Of a stretch of 35,336 nucleotides of DNA, positions 18,081 through 25,675 are shown one piece after another. The stretch is from an uncultured Verrucomicrobiota bacterium. GTDB lineage: Bacteria; Verrucomicrobiota; Kiritimatiellia; RFP12; UBA1067. Numbering within the stretch: the stretch's first letter is position 1; each line of letters opens with the position of its first letter. The stretch is taken from the NCBI GenBank assembly GCA_946543025.1, contig CAMNLN010000001.1, positions 1 through 35,336 of the forward strand, written 5' to 3'. The notes under the pieces were generated by a model. That model searched no databases, was not told the origin of the DNA, and saw only the letters and a list, made by a program, of their open reading frames with translations. The position numbers were made by a program, and so were the translations under genes.

Positions 18081-18109
18081 TTGTCCGAACGGGGCGGATG
18101 TGATAGACT
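18081..18109 (+). promoter_or_regulatory. Promoter of the thiS-thiF pair
   Basis: TTGTCC, 17-nt spacer, TAGACT with a TGA extension. It is followed by AGGAG at 18119-18123 and the ATG at 18132. No TPP riboswitch motif is seen in the short leader. Confidence 0.6.
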
Positions 18110-18131
18110 CCCCCGCGCAGGAGTCAAGCAG

Positions 18132-18329
18132 ATGAAGATCACGTATCAAGGAGCCGCCGAGGAGACGACCGCACCCACCGTTGGAGCGTTTCTGGATGGC
18201 AAGGGCATCGCTGCCGGCACGGCCGTAGTCGAATATCAGGGCACCATCCATGCGCCGGGCGACAGCCTCGACCTGCCGCTCGTCGAAGGCGCGGAACTGA
18301 ACGCGTTCCGTATCGTGGCCGGAGGCTGA
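18132..18329 (+). CDS. thiS: ThiS-like sulfur carrier protein
   Basis: This 65-residue beta-grasp protein ends in the required Gly-Gly (residues 64-65, VAGG). In the ThiS family the C-terminal Gly is adenylated by ThiF and then converted to a thiocarboxylate that donates sulfur to the thiazole of thiamine. The start is set by an AGGAG site 8 nt upstream and by a good promoter. The partner gene begins 3 nt after the stop. No thiG or thiH is in the window, so the final pathway (thiamine thiazole or another sulfur transfer) is inferred only from family and pairing. Confidence 0.8.
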   Translation: MKITYQGAAEETTAPTVGAFLDGKGIAAGTAVVEYQGTIHAPGDSLDLPLVEGAELNAFRIVAGG

Positions 18330-18332
18330 ATC

Positions 18333-18929
18333 GTGCCGGTCAACACGTATCTGACGGCGGACGAGCAGGCGCGGCTGGAGCGCGTGACGGTGGGCATCGC
18401 CGGCGCGGGCGGCCTCGGCTCGAACGTGGCCGCCCACCTCGTGCGCGCCGGCATCCGGCATCTCGTCCTCGCCGACTTCGACGTCGTCGCTCCCTCCAAT
18501 CTCAACCGGCAGTTCTTCTTCCGCGACCAGATCGGCCGACGCAAGGTGGACGCGCTCGCCGAGAATCTCCGCCGCATCGAACCCGACCTTGACCTCGCGC
18601 TCCATGCCGTGCGCCTCGCCCCCGACAACCTGCAAACCATTTTCGGCGCGTGCGACGTGGTGGTGGAGGCGTTCGACAACGTGGAATCGAAGACCTCCCT
18701 TCTCGCGACGGTGCGCGACAGGCCGGTCGTCTCGGCAAGCGGCCTCGCGGGCTGGGGCCACTCCAACGAGATGAAGGTGCGGCGCGTCGGCCCTAATCTC
18801 GTGATCGTGGGCGACTGCGCGAGCGACGTCCGCGCCGGCCTCGCGCCCCAATCCGCCCGCGTGGGCATCGCGGCCGCCATGCAGGCGAACGCCGTTCTCG
18901 CCCTGTTGCTTGGCTCAACCCGCCTCTAG
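18333..18929 (+). CDS. thiF: ThiF-family sulfur carrier adenylyltransferase (short form)
   Basis: This 198-residue E1-like enzyme would adenylate the C-terminal Gly of ThiS using ATP. The nucleotide loop is GIAGAGGLGSN; LADFDVVAPSNLNRQ and VVEAFDN are the adenylation motifs, and RVGIAAAMQAN is family-typical. At about 200 residues it matches the short ThiF branch seen in anaerobes (thiF family 2) and not the 240-250 residue MoeB/ThiF form. No zinc-binding C-x-x-C pairs are visible. The start is GTG with GGAGG (18321-18325) upstream, inside the 3' end of thiS. The stop TAG shares CTAG with the stop of the convergent lpxC-like gene. Confidence 0.87.
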   Translation: MPVNTYLTADEQARLERVTVGIAGAGGLGSNVAAHLVRAGIRHLVLADFDVVAPSNLNRQFFFRDQIGRRKVDALAENLRRIEPDLDLALHAVRLAPDNLQTIFGACDVVVEAFDNVESKTSLLATVRDRPVVSASGLAGWGHSNEMKVRRVGPNLVIVGDCASDVRAGLAPQSARVGIAAAMQANAVLALLLGSTRL

Positions 18930-19951
18930 GCCCGCACAAGCAGGTCCTGGCGGTAGAGGGCGCGGACGGCATCGCAATCTTGCGTGTGGCCGCTCCGATA
19001 GGAGACGACCGTACCCACAAAGCGGTCGGGGCCCGTGAGGGCGAGCGCCGCCAGCAGGTCGAGCGTCGCGCGGTGCCAGACCGGCTCAAGGAACTTTTTC
19101 GTGCCGTCGGCCGTTTCCAGCGGAAAGCGCGGCTCCCCGTACCAGCGGCGGGGGCCGTGGATGAGGATGTTCCGCTTGTTGTAGCCGAGGTTGCGCGTAT
19201 CGGCGAACAGCCATCCGATCGTCTTGGCGAGCCGGTACTGACGAAACGTCGCGTTCGTGCGCGCGTAGGCGCCGTAGGCGAACGTCTCGGGCGTCACGTC
19301 GAAGACGATGCGCTGGTCGCCGATCACCGTCCGCCAATTGATCGCCACGTCCAGCCGCAACCGACGAGACCCGTCGTCCGGCAGGAAGAGCAGGAAGTCG
19401 CCGCGCGTTCCGGCGAAGGCCAGCGGCTCCTTGACCGTGACGTAGGTGGCCGGCGCGCCGGTCGCCACGATTCCGGCCTTCCGCACGGCATCGACCATCG
19501 GACTGGATGAGTCGTCGAACAGCGGCGGATCGCCGCTGTTCGTCTCCAGCACCACGTCGTCGAGGCCGAGGCCGGCCTTGAGCGCGACGATGTGCTCCAC
19601 CATGCGCAGATAGTTGTGCGGCGAGCCGCTGCGCAGCACCAGGTTGCGCGCGGAGGTCCAGAGGTTCGCGATATCGACGGCGGTGTCCAGCTGCTCGGGC
19701 TGGTCGGTGCGCCGGATCCACCAGCCGGGGCGGGCGGACGGCGCGAACGTGATCGTGCGACGCTCCTTGCCCCGGAAGGTGCCCACGCCCTCGACGGACG
19801 CGCGGCCGGCGAGCGTCGTACGGCAGGCGTTCCAGCCGCTGGCGTCCGCAAGGCGGACGTCGTCGGTCGGCTGAGCGGCGAATTTCGCAAAAGCCGCATC
19901 GTACGCCGCCTGCATCCCCTTGACGAGCCGTGCGGCCGGATAGGTAAACAT
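18926..19951 (-). CDS. Divergent LpxC-type UDP-acyl-GlcNAc deacetylase
   Basis: This 341-residue relative of LpxC, the zinc deacetylase committing UDP-3-O-acyl-GlcNAc to lipid A, lies in a unit of envelope genes. The first half has GVGTFRGKERRTITFAP (about residues 55-71), where LpxC usually has GVGLHTG, and MVEHI with Glu119-His120, the catalytic Glu and first zinc ligand. The second half has LEPVWHRATLD with His293 and Asp298, and SGH with His322. In textbook LpxC the His-Asp pair is H-x3-D; here it is H-x4-D, and the following Lys is Arg. The first 40 residues are an extra leader without clear signal character. It could be the organism's true LpxC or a paralog with another substrate. It is the last gene of the unit, 14 nt after the thioredoxin-like gene, with only a weak ribosome site. 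Confidence 0.75.
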   Translation of the reverse strand: MFTYPAARLVKGMQAAYDAAFAKFAAQPTDDVRLADASGWNACRTTLAGRASVEGVGTFRGKERRTITFAPSARPGWWIRRTDQPEQLDTAVDIANLWTSARNLVLRSGSPHNYLRMVEHIVALKAGLGLDDVVLETNSGDPPLFDDSSSPMVDAVRKAGIVATGAPATYVTVKEPLAFAGTRGDFLLFLPDDGSRRLRLDVAINWRTVIGDQRIVFDVTPETFAYGAYARTNATFRQYRLAKTIGWLFADTRNLGYNKRNILIHGPRRWYGEPRFPLETADGTKKFLEPVWHRATLDLLAALALTGPDRFVGTVVSYRSGHTQDCDAVRALYRQDLLVRA

Positions 19952-19965
19952 CTCAGCCACGCCTG

Positions 19966-20700
19966 CTATTTCCACTTGCGGGGATCGTCCGGGTTGTCGA
20001 GGACCTTTTGTATCTTTGGCGAAATGACAGGCTCGAACCCAGCCGAGCGCAACGTGTCGGCCACTGTGGAAATCCACACGCCCATGCCGCCGTCCTTGTC
20101 GTACCGCCCCATGCGGAACAGGTGCTTCGTGCCGTCGGCCGAAAGCCCGATGACGGCCGGGTAGTTCGCGAGGTCCATGTAGGTGCGCTCGGGCTGACCT
20201 TGCGCCGCCGCCTGCTTGGCGGCCTTCTCGTCAAGACCGAAGTTCTGGATGAGCTTGACTTCCGCCTCCTTCATGCCCTTGAGGTCGATTTTCTTGGGCT
20301 TCTCGCGACCTTTCGGCTGCTCCGGCTTGATCTTGACGGTGAGGAGAACAAGGTTTTGCTTCGCAAGCTCGTCGCGGAAGAGCTTGTTTGTCAAGACCTT
20401 CTGGCGGAGGAAGTCGGACACGGGATCGCGGTCGACGAGGAAGACCAGCATGATCGGCTGGTTCGCGGCCTCGGCCACCTTCAGCGCCTCGGCTGCCTTC
20501 ATGTACATCGGCTTCTTCATCTTGCGGGCCTTCAGCTGGGCGGGGGTAGGTCCCTCGTCCGCCGCCTCGTCCGCCGGCTTTTCCTTCGCGGGCGACTCTT
20601 TTGCGGGTGCCTTCTCCGGCGCCGCCGTCAGTGCCGTCGGTAGCAAAGCCATCGCCGCGGCCAGCACGAGCCCCGCGTTTATCGTTGCTTTCATATTCAT
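19966..20700 (-). CDS. Secreted thioredoxin-fold protein lacking the CxxC active site
   Basis: The protein has 244 residues: a Sec signal peptide (about 1-26), then an Ala/Pro/Lys/Glu-rich linker to about 55, then a thioredoxin-like domain (about 65-230). The pattern is that of the thioredoxin-like proteins common in PVC bacteria: AANQPIMLVFLVDRDPVSDFL for beta-1, NLVLLTVKI for the next strand and NYPAVIGLSADG before the conserved cis-Pro. Where the redox C-x-x-C should follow the first strand there is D-R-D-P-V-S-D, and no cysteine is found anywhere in the chain, so it cannot act as a disulfide enzyme. A structural or chaperone-like role is possible. The start ATG overlaps the stop of the MurC-like gene as ATGA (20700-20697). 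Confidence 0.7.
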   Translation of the reverse strand: MNMKATINAGLVLAAAMALLPTALTAAPEKAPAKESPAKEKPADEAADEGPTPAQLKARKMKKPMYMKAAEALKVAEAANQPIMLVFLVDRDPVSDFLRQKVLTNKLFRDELAKQNLVLLTVKIKPEQPKGREKPKKIDLKGMKEAEVKLIQNFGLDEKAAKQAAAQGQPERTYMDLANYPAVIGLSADGTKHLFRMGRYDKDGGMGVWISTVADTLRSAGFEPVISPKIQKVLDNPDDPRKWK

Positions 20701-21995
20701 TCTTTCCCTTGGGTAAGCCGCCGCGCGAGGACGGGAAGCCCCGGATCGCGCGCGCCGGCCGTGACGATTGCGCCGACCGCCGGCGCGTGCGTGCGGAGAA
20801 CGGTCTCCGCCTCCTTCAAGTCGTTGACGAGAACCACCTTGCCCGGCGCGTCAGCGAGCCGCGCCGCAAGCGCGTCCGAATTGATCGACCGGTCCGCCGT
20901 GCCGCCCGCGTCGTAGACGGGCGGCAGGACGAGAATGTCCTGCGGACGCAACGTCGCGCGAAACATCTCCGCCAGCGCGTCCAACATCTTCCGAATCGGC
21001 GCGTAGCCGTGGGGGCGCCACACGACGGCGACGCCCTGCGGGAACGACTCCTGAAGCGTCGTCAGCATGGCGTGCAGCTTCTCGGGGTTGTGGGCGTAGT
21101 CGTCGTAGACGGCGACCTGACGGTCGCCGCACGAAACAGAACCGATGCGCTGAAGACGGCGCTCCACGCCCGGGAAGGAGGCCAGCGCAGATGCCAGGCT
21201 GTCGCGCGACGCGCCAAGGGCTTCCGCCATGAGGAGCGCCAGCAGGGCGTTCGCGCGGTTGTGCGCGCCCGGCAGCGGACAGCGGTCGGCGATATCCTTG
21301 AGTCCGGAAAACTCCTTGGCGTCTCTCAAGAGGAGACGTCCGTCGACGACTGGGCCGGGCACGCCGCGAACAAACGCATCGAACACGGCGTCCATCTCCT
21401 CCTTCGAGTAGTGGTCCGCCGAGGCGTTCGTCACGACGACGGCATAGGGATGAAATGCCGTCAGCGACTTGTCGCTCTCGTCCACCTCGGCGACAGCCCA
21501 TTCGTCGCCACCGCGCCGCACGGAGCCGACGCGCGCGCCGCCCGCGTCCCAATCGACGACCTGCGCGCCGTTGACGACGAGCGGGTCGAACCCGCATTCC
21601 GCAAGCAGATGGCCAAGCATGGCCGTGACGGTGGACTTGCCGCATGTCCCGGCCACGGCCACGAGCTTGCGTCCGGAGAGCAGCTCGGAAAGCGCCGCCG
21701 CGCGATGGACAACAGGAATCCCGCGCGCGCGCGCCGCCGTGAGGTCGGGATTCGTGTCCTCGATCGCCGTCGAAATCACCAGCCTGTCCGTCGCGTCCGT
21801 CACGCCCGATCCGTCGTCCGGCGAGAGCCGTACGCCCTGCCTTGCCAACGCATCAAGCACAGGCGTACGCGCGCCACCGTCGCGCAACGAGCGGTCCGCG
21901 CCCGAGACGACCCAGCCGGCGTCGAGATACGCCTGCGCGAGGGCGCTCATCCCGACGCCGCCGATACCGACAAGATGTACAGCGCGAGCCGACAT
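20697..21995 (-). CDS. Divergent MurC-type Mur ligase
   Basis: This 432-residue protein has the three Mur-ligase domains: HLVGIGGVGMSALA at the N-terminus, a central P-loop, and DDYAHNPEKL in the C-terminal domain. Such enzymes join an amino acid or peptide to UDP-MurNAc using ATP. It differs from textbook MurC at several conserved points. The P-loop is GTCGKST (residues 116-122) where GTHGKTT is usual, D-D-Y-A-H-H-P is DDYAHNP, and the QPHRY motif reads RPHGY. VAEVDESD and PGAHNRANAL are retained. A normal MurC domain is present in the fusion at 30919, so this copy may use another substrate or be a recycling (Mpl-like) or amide ligase. The ATG at 21995 was preferred over a TTG two codons earlier. 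It lies between AsmA-like and thioredoxin-like genes. Confidence 0.8.
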   Translation of the reverse strand: MSARAVHLVGIGGVGMSALAQAYLDAGWVVSGADRSLRDGGARTPVLDALARQGVRLSPDDGSGVTDATDRLVISTAIEDTNPDLTAARARGIPVVHRAAALSELLSGRKLVAVAGTCGKSTVTAMLGHLLAECGFDPLVVNGAQVVDWDAGGARVGSVRRGGDEWAVAEVDESDKSLTAFHPYAVVVTNASADHYSKEEMDAVFDAFVRGVPGPVVDGRLLLRDAKEFSGLKDIADRCPLPGAHNRANALLALLMAEALGASRDSLASALASFPGVERRLQRIGSVSCGDRQVAVYDDYAHNPEKLHAMLTTLQESFPQGVAVVWRPHGYAPIRKMLDALAEMFRATLRPQDILVLPPVYDAGGTADRSINSDALAARLADAPGKVVLVNDLKEAETVLRTHAPAVGAIVTAGARDPGLPVLARRLTQGKE

Positions 21996-22006
21996 GTCCA
22001 AAACGA

Positions 22007-23014
22007 TTATTTTCCGAGCAACTCGCCGACTTTCTTTACCGCGTCCTTGGCACCGTTGCCAATCGCCTTACCGGCCTCTATCGCTCCGTTGCCGACGGCC
22101 TTGCCGGCGTCGATCACGCCCTTGCCGGCCGCTTTCCCCGCATCAATCACGCCGCTGCCTTCCTTAGGCGCGCTGCCGTCCTTCTTCTCGCCGTCCGACT
22201 TCTTCTCGGCGGCGTCTTTCTTTTCGCCGCCCAAGAGGCCGCCGATGCCGCTAACAGCCTTGCTCGCTCCTTCGCCCAACAGTCCCGCCGCGCCGCTCAA
22301 GACATTTGTCGTCCCGCTCAACACGGTGCCGGCTCCGTCGCCCAGGACGCCGATCGCGGAAGTCAACCCCTTGCCGACGGCGTTAGACGCATTCATGACA
22401 GCTTCCATCAGCTGGTTGCCGACTTCGGACCATGTCGCACCGCCCTTCTCCTTGCCGATGTCCGTCAGCGTAATCGTCGGGATCGGCATTTCAGGCAGGA
22501 TCTTCAGCTTGACGCGCGTGCCGGCGATCGTCAGCTTGTCGATTATAACCTTCTTGCCGGGCCCCTTCTCCTCTTCGGCCTTTTCTTCCTCTTCCTCCTT
22601 GGGTCCCGCCTTGGCCGCCGCATGGGCGCCGATCCACTCGAAGTTGTTGGTTCCGTCCTTGCTCACGTAGCTGACGTAGGGGGCCTCGATCGTAATCTCG
22701 CGGATGTGGATCGTGTCGGTGAAGAGAGACGACATCTCCACGTCCACCAGCACGTTCGACACGGAGAACGCCGTTGGGACGGGATAGTCCTTGGGGTTTC
22801 CGAGGTTGAGCTTCGTGATGCGGTACTTGCCCGTATAGGGATTGATGCCTACGCCGTCGAGCGAGAACGGCGTGCCCGTGTATTCGGGCGCAACCTTGTT
22901 CGCCACCGTCGTGACGGTCGGGCCCAGCCACAGCGGAATCGTCGCAACCAGCGCAAGGCCGAGCGCCAGGATACCGACGATCGTCCACAACAGGATTTTC
23001 AACATTTTCTTCAT
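22007..23014 (-). CDS. AsmA-like membrane-anchored periplasmic protein with glycine-rich helical tail
   Basis: The protein has 335 residues. An N-terminal membrane helix (about 5-28, LLWTIVGILALGLALVA) is followed by an AsmA/DUF748-like region to about 185, with phrases such as YTGTPFSLDGVGINPYTGKYRI and VDVEMSSLFTDTIHIREI. This fold is found in proteins linked to outer-membrane lipid transport and assembly. An acidic run (EEEEEK) interrupts it near 140. The C-terminal third is low-complexity, rich in Gly, Ala and Lys, and ends in four 11-residue repeats. It is much shorter than full AsmA proteins, so any groove would be small. The ATG at 23014 has GGAG 9 nt upstream. It sits between the CNNM pair and the MurC-like gene. 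Confidence 0.65.
   Translation of the reverse strand: MKKMLKILLWTIVGILALGLALVATIPLWLGPTVTTVANKVAPEYTGTPFSLDGVGINPYTGKYRITKLNLGNPKDYPVPTAFSVSNVLVDVEMSSLFTDTIHIREITIEAPYVSYVSKDGTNNFEWIGAHAAAKAGPKEEEEEKAEEEKGPGKKVIIDKLTIAGTRVKLKILPEMPIPTITLTDIGKEKGGATWSEVGNQLMEAVMNASNAVGKGLTSAIGVLGDGAGTVLSGTTNVLSGAAGLLGEGASKAVSGIGGLLGGEKKDAAEKKSDGEKKDGSAPKEGSGVIDAGKAAGKGVIDAGKAVGNGAIEAGKAIGNGAKDAVKKVGELLGK
22025..22156 (-). repeat. Four 33-nt repeats coding 11-residue helical units
   Basis: Residues 287-330 of the AsmA-like protein are four 11-residue units built on G-V-I-D-A-G-K-A-V-G (SGVIDAGKAAG, KGVIDAGKAVG, NGAIEAGKAIG, NGAKDAVKKVG). The 11-residue period suggests an amphipathic helix like those of lipid-binding or LEA-type proteins. 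The copies differ at DNA level. Confidence 0.7.
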
Positions 23015-23047
23015 TTCTTTTTTCTCCAATTGGATGAGGCAGGTATT

Positions 23048-23899
23048 TTACCCTTCTTTGAGGGTTCCGGTCAAGGCGAGAAGTACGTCTTCTTCCGTGA
23101 CCACCCCCAGCTCCGCGCCAGTCGTCTCGTCGCACACCACTGCCACCGGACTGCGGTTTCGCCGCATGAGCGGCAGGATGTCGTCGCCGTGCGTCATCGC
23201 CGGGATGCAGAAATGTCCCGCCTTTCCGGGGCGGCGGTATTCCTTCAGCTCCGCGAGGTTCTTCTCGGTGGCCGCGTGCATGAGGTCCTTCGCAAACGTC
23301 GCCTGCAGCATCAGCACGCGGTCGATCAGCCGCCGCTCAAACTGCGTGAGGCGCGTCGCGTCGTGGCGGTCGGCCACCAGCATCCGCAGGCCGTCGCGCG
23401 AGACGCCCAGCCGCAGGGAACGCGGCTGCCGCACACGGAAGACGACGCGCACGAACGCCGAGAACGCCGCCACCGGCACCGCCAGGATCGTCGCCGCCAC
23501 GCGATAGGGTTGCGCGGCCAGCAAGGAACGGCGGAGCGGGCGCGAAGCGAAGATCAGCTTCGGCAGGTACTCGCCCAGGAACAGCATCAGCACGGCCGCT
23601 ACGAGAGACCATACCGACCGCGCGGCCGGCATGTTCCAGAAGAGGCGCGCGCCAAGCGCCGCCGTCGCGGTGGAAAACAGCACGGACGCCAGGTTGTTCC
23701 CCACGAGCAGCGTCGTCAGCACGCGCGACATGTCGCCCAGGATCCGAGCCAGACGCTTCGCGCGCGGCGCGGACTGGCGTACGAGCGAGAGAAGCCGAAC
23801 GCGCGGCACGGAGAGGAAGCCCGTCTCCACGCCCGCGAAGAATCCAGCCGCCGCCACGGAAACGCCCATGAGGAGAAAAAGGATCGCCGTCTTCATCAT
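23048..23899 (-). CDS. CNNM/DUF21 transmembrane protein (second of a pair)
   Basis: This 283-residue protein has an N-terminal DUF21/CNNM membrane domain (about 1-150, with FFAGVETGFLSVPRVR, LLVGNNLASV and the family signature LGEYLPK) and a C-terminal CBS-like region ending LGVVTEEDVLLALTG. Relatives (CorC/MpfA/YtfL group) are associated with Mg2+ or other divalent cation efflux and membrane stress. The CBS region is short, probably a single or degenerate pair. The ATG lies in ATGA with the stop of the upstream paralog, so the two are coupled and may form a heteromer. Confidence 0.82.
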   Translation of the reverse strand: MMKTAILFLLMGVSVAAAGFFAGVETGFLSVPRVRLLSLVRQSAPRAKRLARILGDMSRVLTTLLVGNNLASVLFSTATAALGARLFWNMPAARSVWSLVAAVLMLFLGEYLPKLIFASRPLRRSLLAAQPYRVAATILAVPVAAFSAFVRVVFRVRQPRSLRLGVSRDGLRMLVADRHDATRLTQFERRLIDRVLMLQATFAKDLMHAATEKNLAELKEYRRPGKAGHFCIPAMTHGDDILPLMRRNRSPVAVVCDETTGAELGVVTEEDVLLALTGTLKEG

Positions 23900-24870
23900 C
23901 GGTCGTCGTCCTCCTCGTCGTCGATCACGGGCTTGACGATCAGCTCAAGGATGTCCCCGCGCGTGATAATGCCCGCCGTACCGCCCCAGCGATCCTCCAC
24001 CAGGGCGATGCGCCGCCCCGTCTTCATGAAGAGGACAAGCAGATCGTCGAGGCCCTGATGCTCCGAGACGCGCAGCGGCGTGTCCGTGGCCGCCGCCACA
24101 TCCCGCGCCGGATCCGCCAGAAGGCGTTCCGTATCTAGGAAACCCTCGATGTGGTCCATGTCGTGCCGGTAGACCGGCAGGAACGGATAGTCGGATTCCT
24201 CCGCAAGCCGCACCTTCTCGGCGTCGGGCAGCGTCGCCTCAACGCCTGTGAGCCGTACGCGCGGCGTCATCTCGTTGAGCGCATAGAGATCCGGGAGTCG
24301 CATCACGCCCTCCACCATCGATGCCTCCTCGCGGTCGAGCTCGCCCGTCGCCGCGGCAGATTCCACCACCGCCCGCAGCTCGTCGTCCGAGAGCGCGCGC
24401 CGCTCCCGCGCGAGCAGGTCGCCGAACACGCGCGAACCGGCCACCATCAGCACGGAGAACGGCTTGAGAACAACCCGCCAGAACAGCAGCATCCGCACGC
24501 AGAAAGCCGCCATCCTCTCCGCATGGCGCATCGCGTACTGCTTCGGCAGAATCTCGCCAAACACCAGCAAAAGGAGCGTGAACGTCGCCACCGACACCGC
24601 CGCCGTCCCCGTTTCCACGAACCGCAGCGTCAGCATGTAGCCGAGCGAGGCGATCGCGAAGTTGACGAGCGTGTTGCCCGCGAGGATCGTCGAGAGGATG
24701 CGCGCCGGCTCCTTCTGCCAGCCGCCGATCCGCCGGGCGACGGACGGCTTCACGCGCTCCAGCGCCTGCAGCTGGCGCGGCGTCAGCGAAAACAGCACCG
24801 TCTCCGCCGAGGAAAAAAACGCTGAGAGCGCGAAGAGGACGACCAGGACTGAAACGAGGGCTGCGACCAT
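23896..24870 (-). CDS. CNNM/DUF21-CBS transmembrane protein (first of a pair)
   Basis: This 324-residue protein has a DUF21 membrane domain (about 1-165: FFSSAETVLFSLTPRQL, ILAGNTLVNF, FGEILPKQYA) and a CBS pair (about 200-310, ending GIITRGDILELIVKP). An acidic tail (DDEEDDDR) is at the C-terminus. It is the more complete member of the pair and belongs to the CorC/HlyC-like cation transporter family. The ATG directly follows the stop of the LolA-like gene (TAAATG), so translation is probably coupled there too. Confidence 0.88.
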   Translation of the reverse strand: MVAALVSVLVVLFALSAFFSSAETVLFSLTPRQLQALERVKPSVARRIGGWQKEPARILSTILAGNTLVNFAIASLGYMLTLRFVETGTAAVSVATFTLLLLVFGEILPKQYAMRHAERMAAFCVRMLLFWRVVLKPFSVLMVAGSRVFGDLLARERRALSDDELRAVVESAAATGELDREEASMVEGVMRLPDLYALNEMTPRVRLTGVEATLPDAEKVRLAEESDYPFLPVYRHDMDHIEGFLDTERLLADPARDVAAATDTPLRVSEHQGLDDLLVLFMKTGRRIALVEDRWGGTAGIITRGDILELIVKPVIDDEEDDDR

Positions 24871-25665
24871 TTAGTTCTCGAGTTCACGCAGGGAATCGAC
24901 CGTGATCTTCGTGCGATGGCGCGAACCGAGCGTCTCCACCTCCAGCACGGAAACCATCCACCGTTCGCCGTCGAATTTCTTCACGCGCGTCCCCCACAGG
25001 CGGCGCATCGGCTTCATCTCCCCATCGAGCTGCTCGGCCTGCATCAGGCATCCCGTCTTGCGGTCAGCCCATAGGCGTACGCCCGCGAGACCGGAAATCT
25101 TCGTCGGCGGCTTGACGAGGATCACGGAACATTTCTGCCCGTGGACGCTCTCGCCCTCGCGCTCGGCCTCGTAGGCGGCATCCGTCCACCACAGGAAGTC
25201 GAACGTCAGGTCGAGCCACGTCACGTCCGTTTCCATCACGCGTTCCAGCAAGGACGGAACCGTCGCTTCGCCCGGCGCGTCGGCCTTCGCCAGCTGGATG
25301 GTCGGCGGCCGCGCGCCGCGTCGCGAGACGGAGACGGTGGCCAGGAGGTTCGTCTCGCCACGCGGCGTCAGGCGGACGGTCATGAGCGTGACGTCGGGCG
25401 CGCGCCTCATCACGAGCGCGTAGTCGTACTCGCGGGAGACGATTCCGCGCCGATTGCGCAGGATCAAGGCCCCCTTCAGCTCGACAGGCCGCGTCGGCAA
25501 CATTTCCCTGCACGCCCGCAGCACGTCCGCCGCCGAAGACTCCAGCGTCAGCTTCGGCGGCATCTTCGCGAACTCCTGCACCGCCGTCTCCTCGGATCCG
25601 TCGGCACGGACAGACGGCACGAACGCGACCAGACACGCGGCAACAAGCAGCCATTCGCCTTTCAT
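24871..25665 (-). CDS. LolA-like periplasmic protein
   Basis: The protein has 264 residues with a Sec signal peptide (about 1-22, MKGEWLLVAACLVAFVP). The rest resembles the outer-membrane lipoprotein-sorting fold: early SAADVLRACREMLP, then strands such as VELKGALILRNRRG, YDYALVMRR and a central TWLDLTFDFLWW, and later VRLWADRKTGCLMQAEQLD, a phrase typical of LolA-like sorting proteins. It may carry lipoproteins or acyl chains across the periplasm. I chose the ATG at 25665 because GAGGGG ends 6 nt upstream; the ATG at 25671 would touch the ribosome site. The start lies 10 nt after the stop of the TPR gene. Assignment rests on the overall pattern and no catalytic motif exists to confirm it. 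Confidence 0.65.
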   Translation of the reverse strand: MKGEWLLVAACLVAFVPSVRADGSEETAVQEFAKMPPKLTLESSAADVLRACREMLPTRPVELKGALILRNRRGIVSREYDYALVMRRAPDVTLMTVRLTPRGETNLLATVSVSRRGARPPTIQLAKADAPGEATVPSLLERVMETDVTWLDLTFDFLWWTDAAYEAEREGESVHGQKCSVILVKPPTKISGLAGVRLWADRKTGCLMQAEQLDGEMKPMRRLWGTRVKKFDGERWMVSVLEVETLGSRHRTKITVDSLRELEN

Positions 25666-25675
25666 CTTCATCCCC

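Noticed and set aside
18110..18131. TPP riboswitch ahead of thiS
   Set aside because: The leader between promoter and ATG is only about 20 nt and contains no CUGAGA or similar core.
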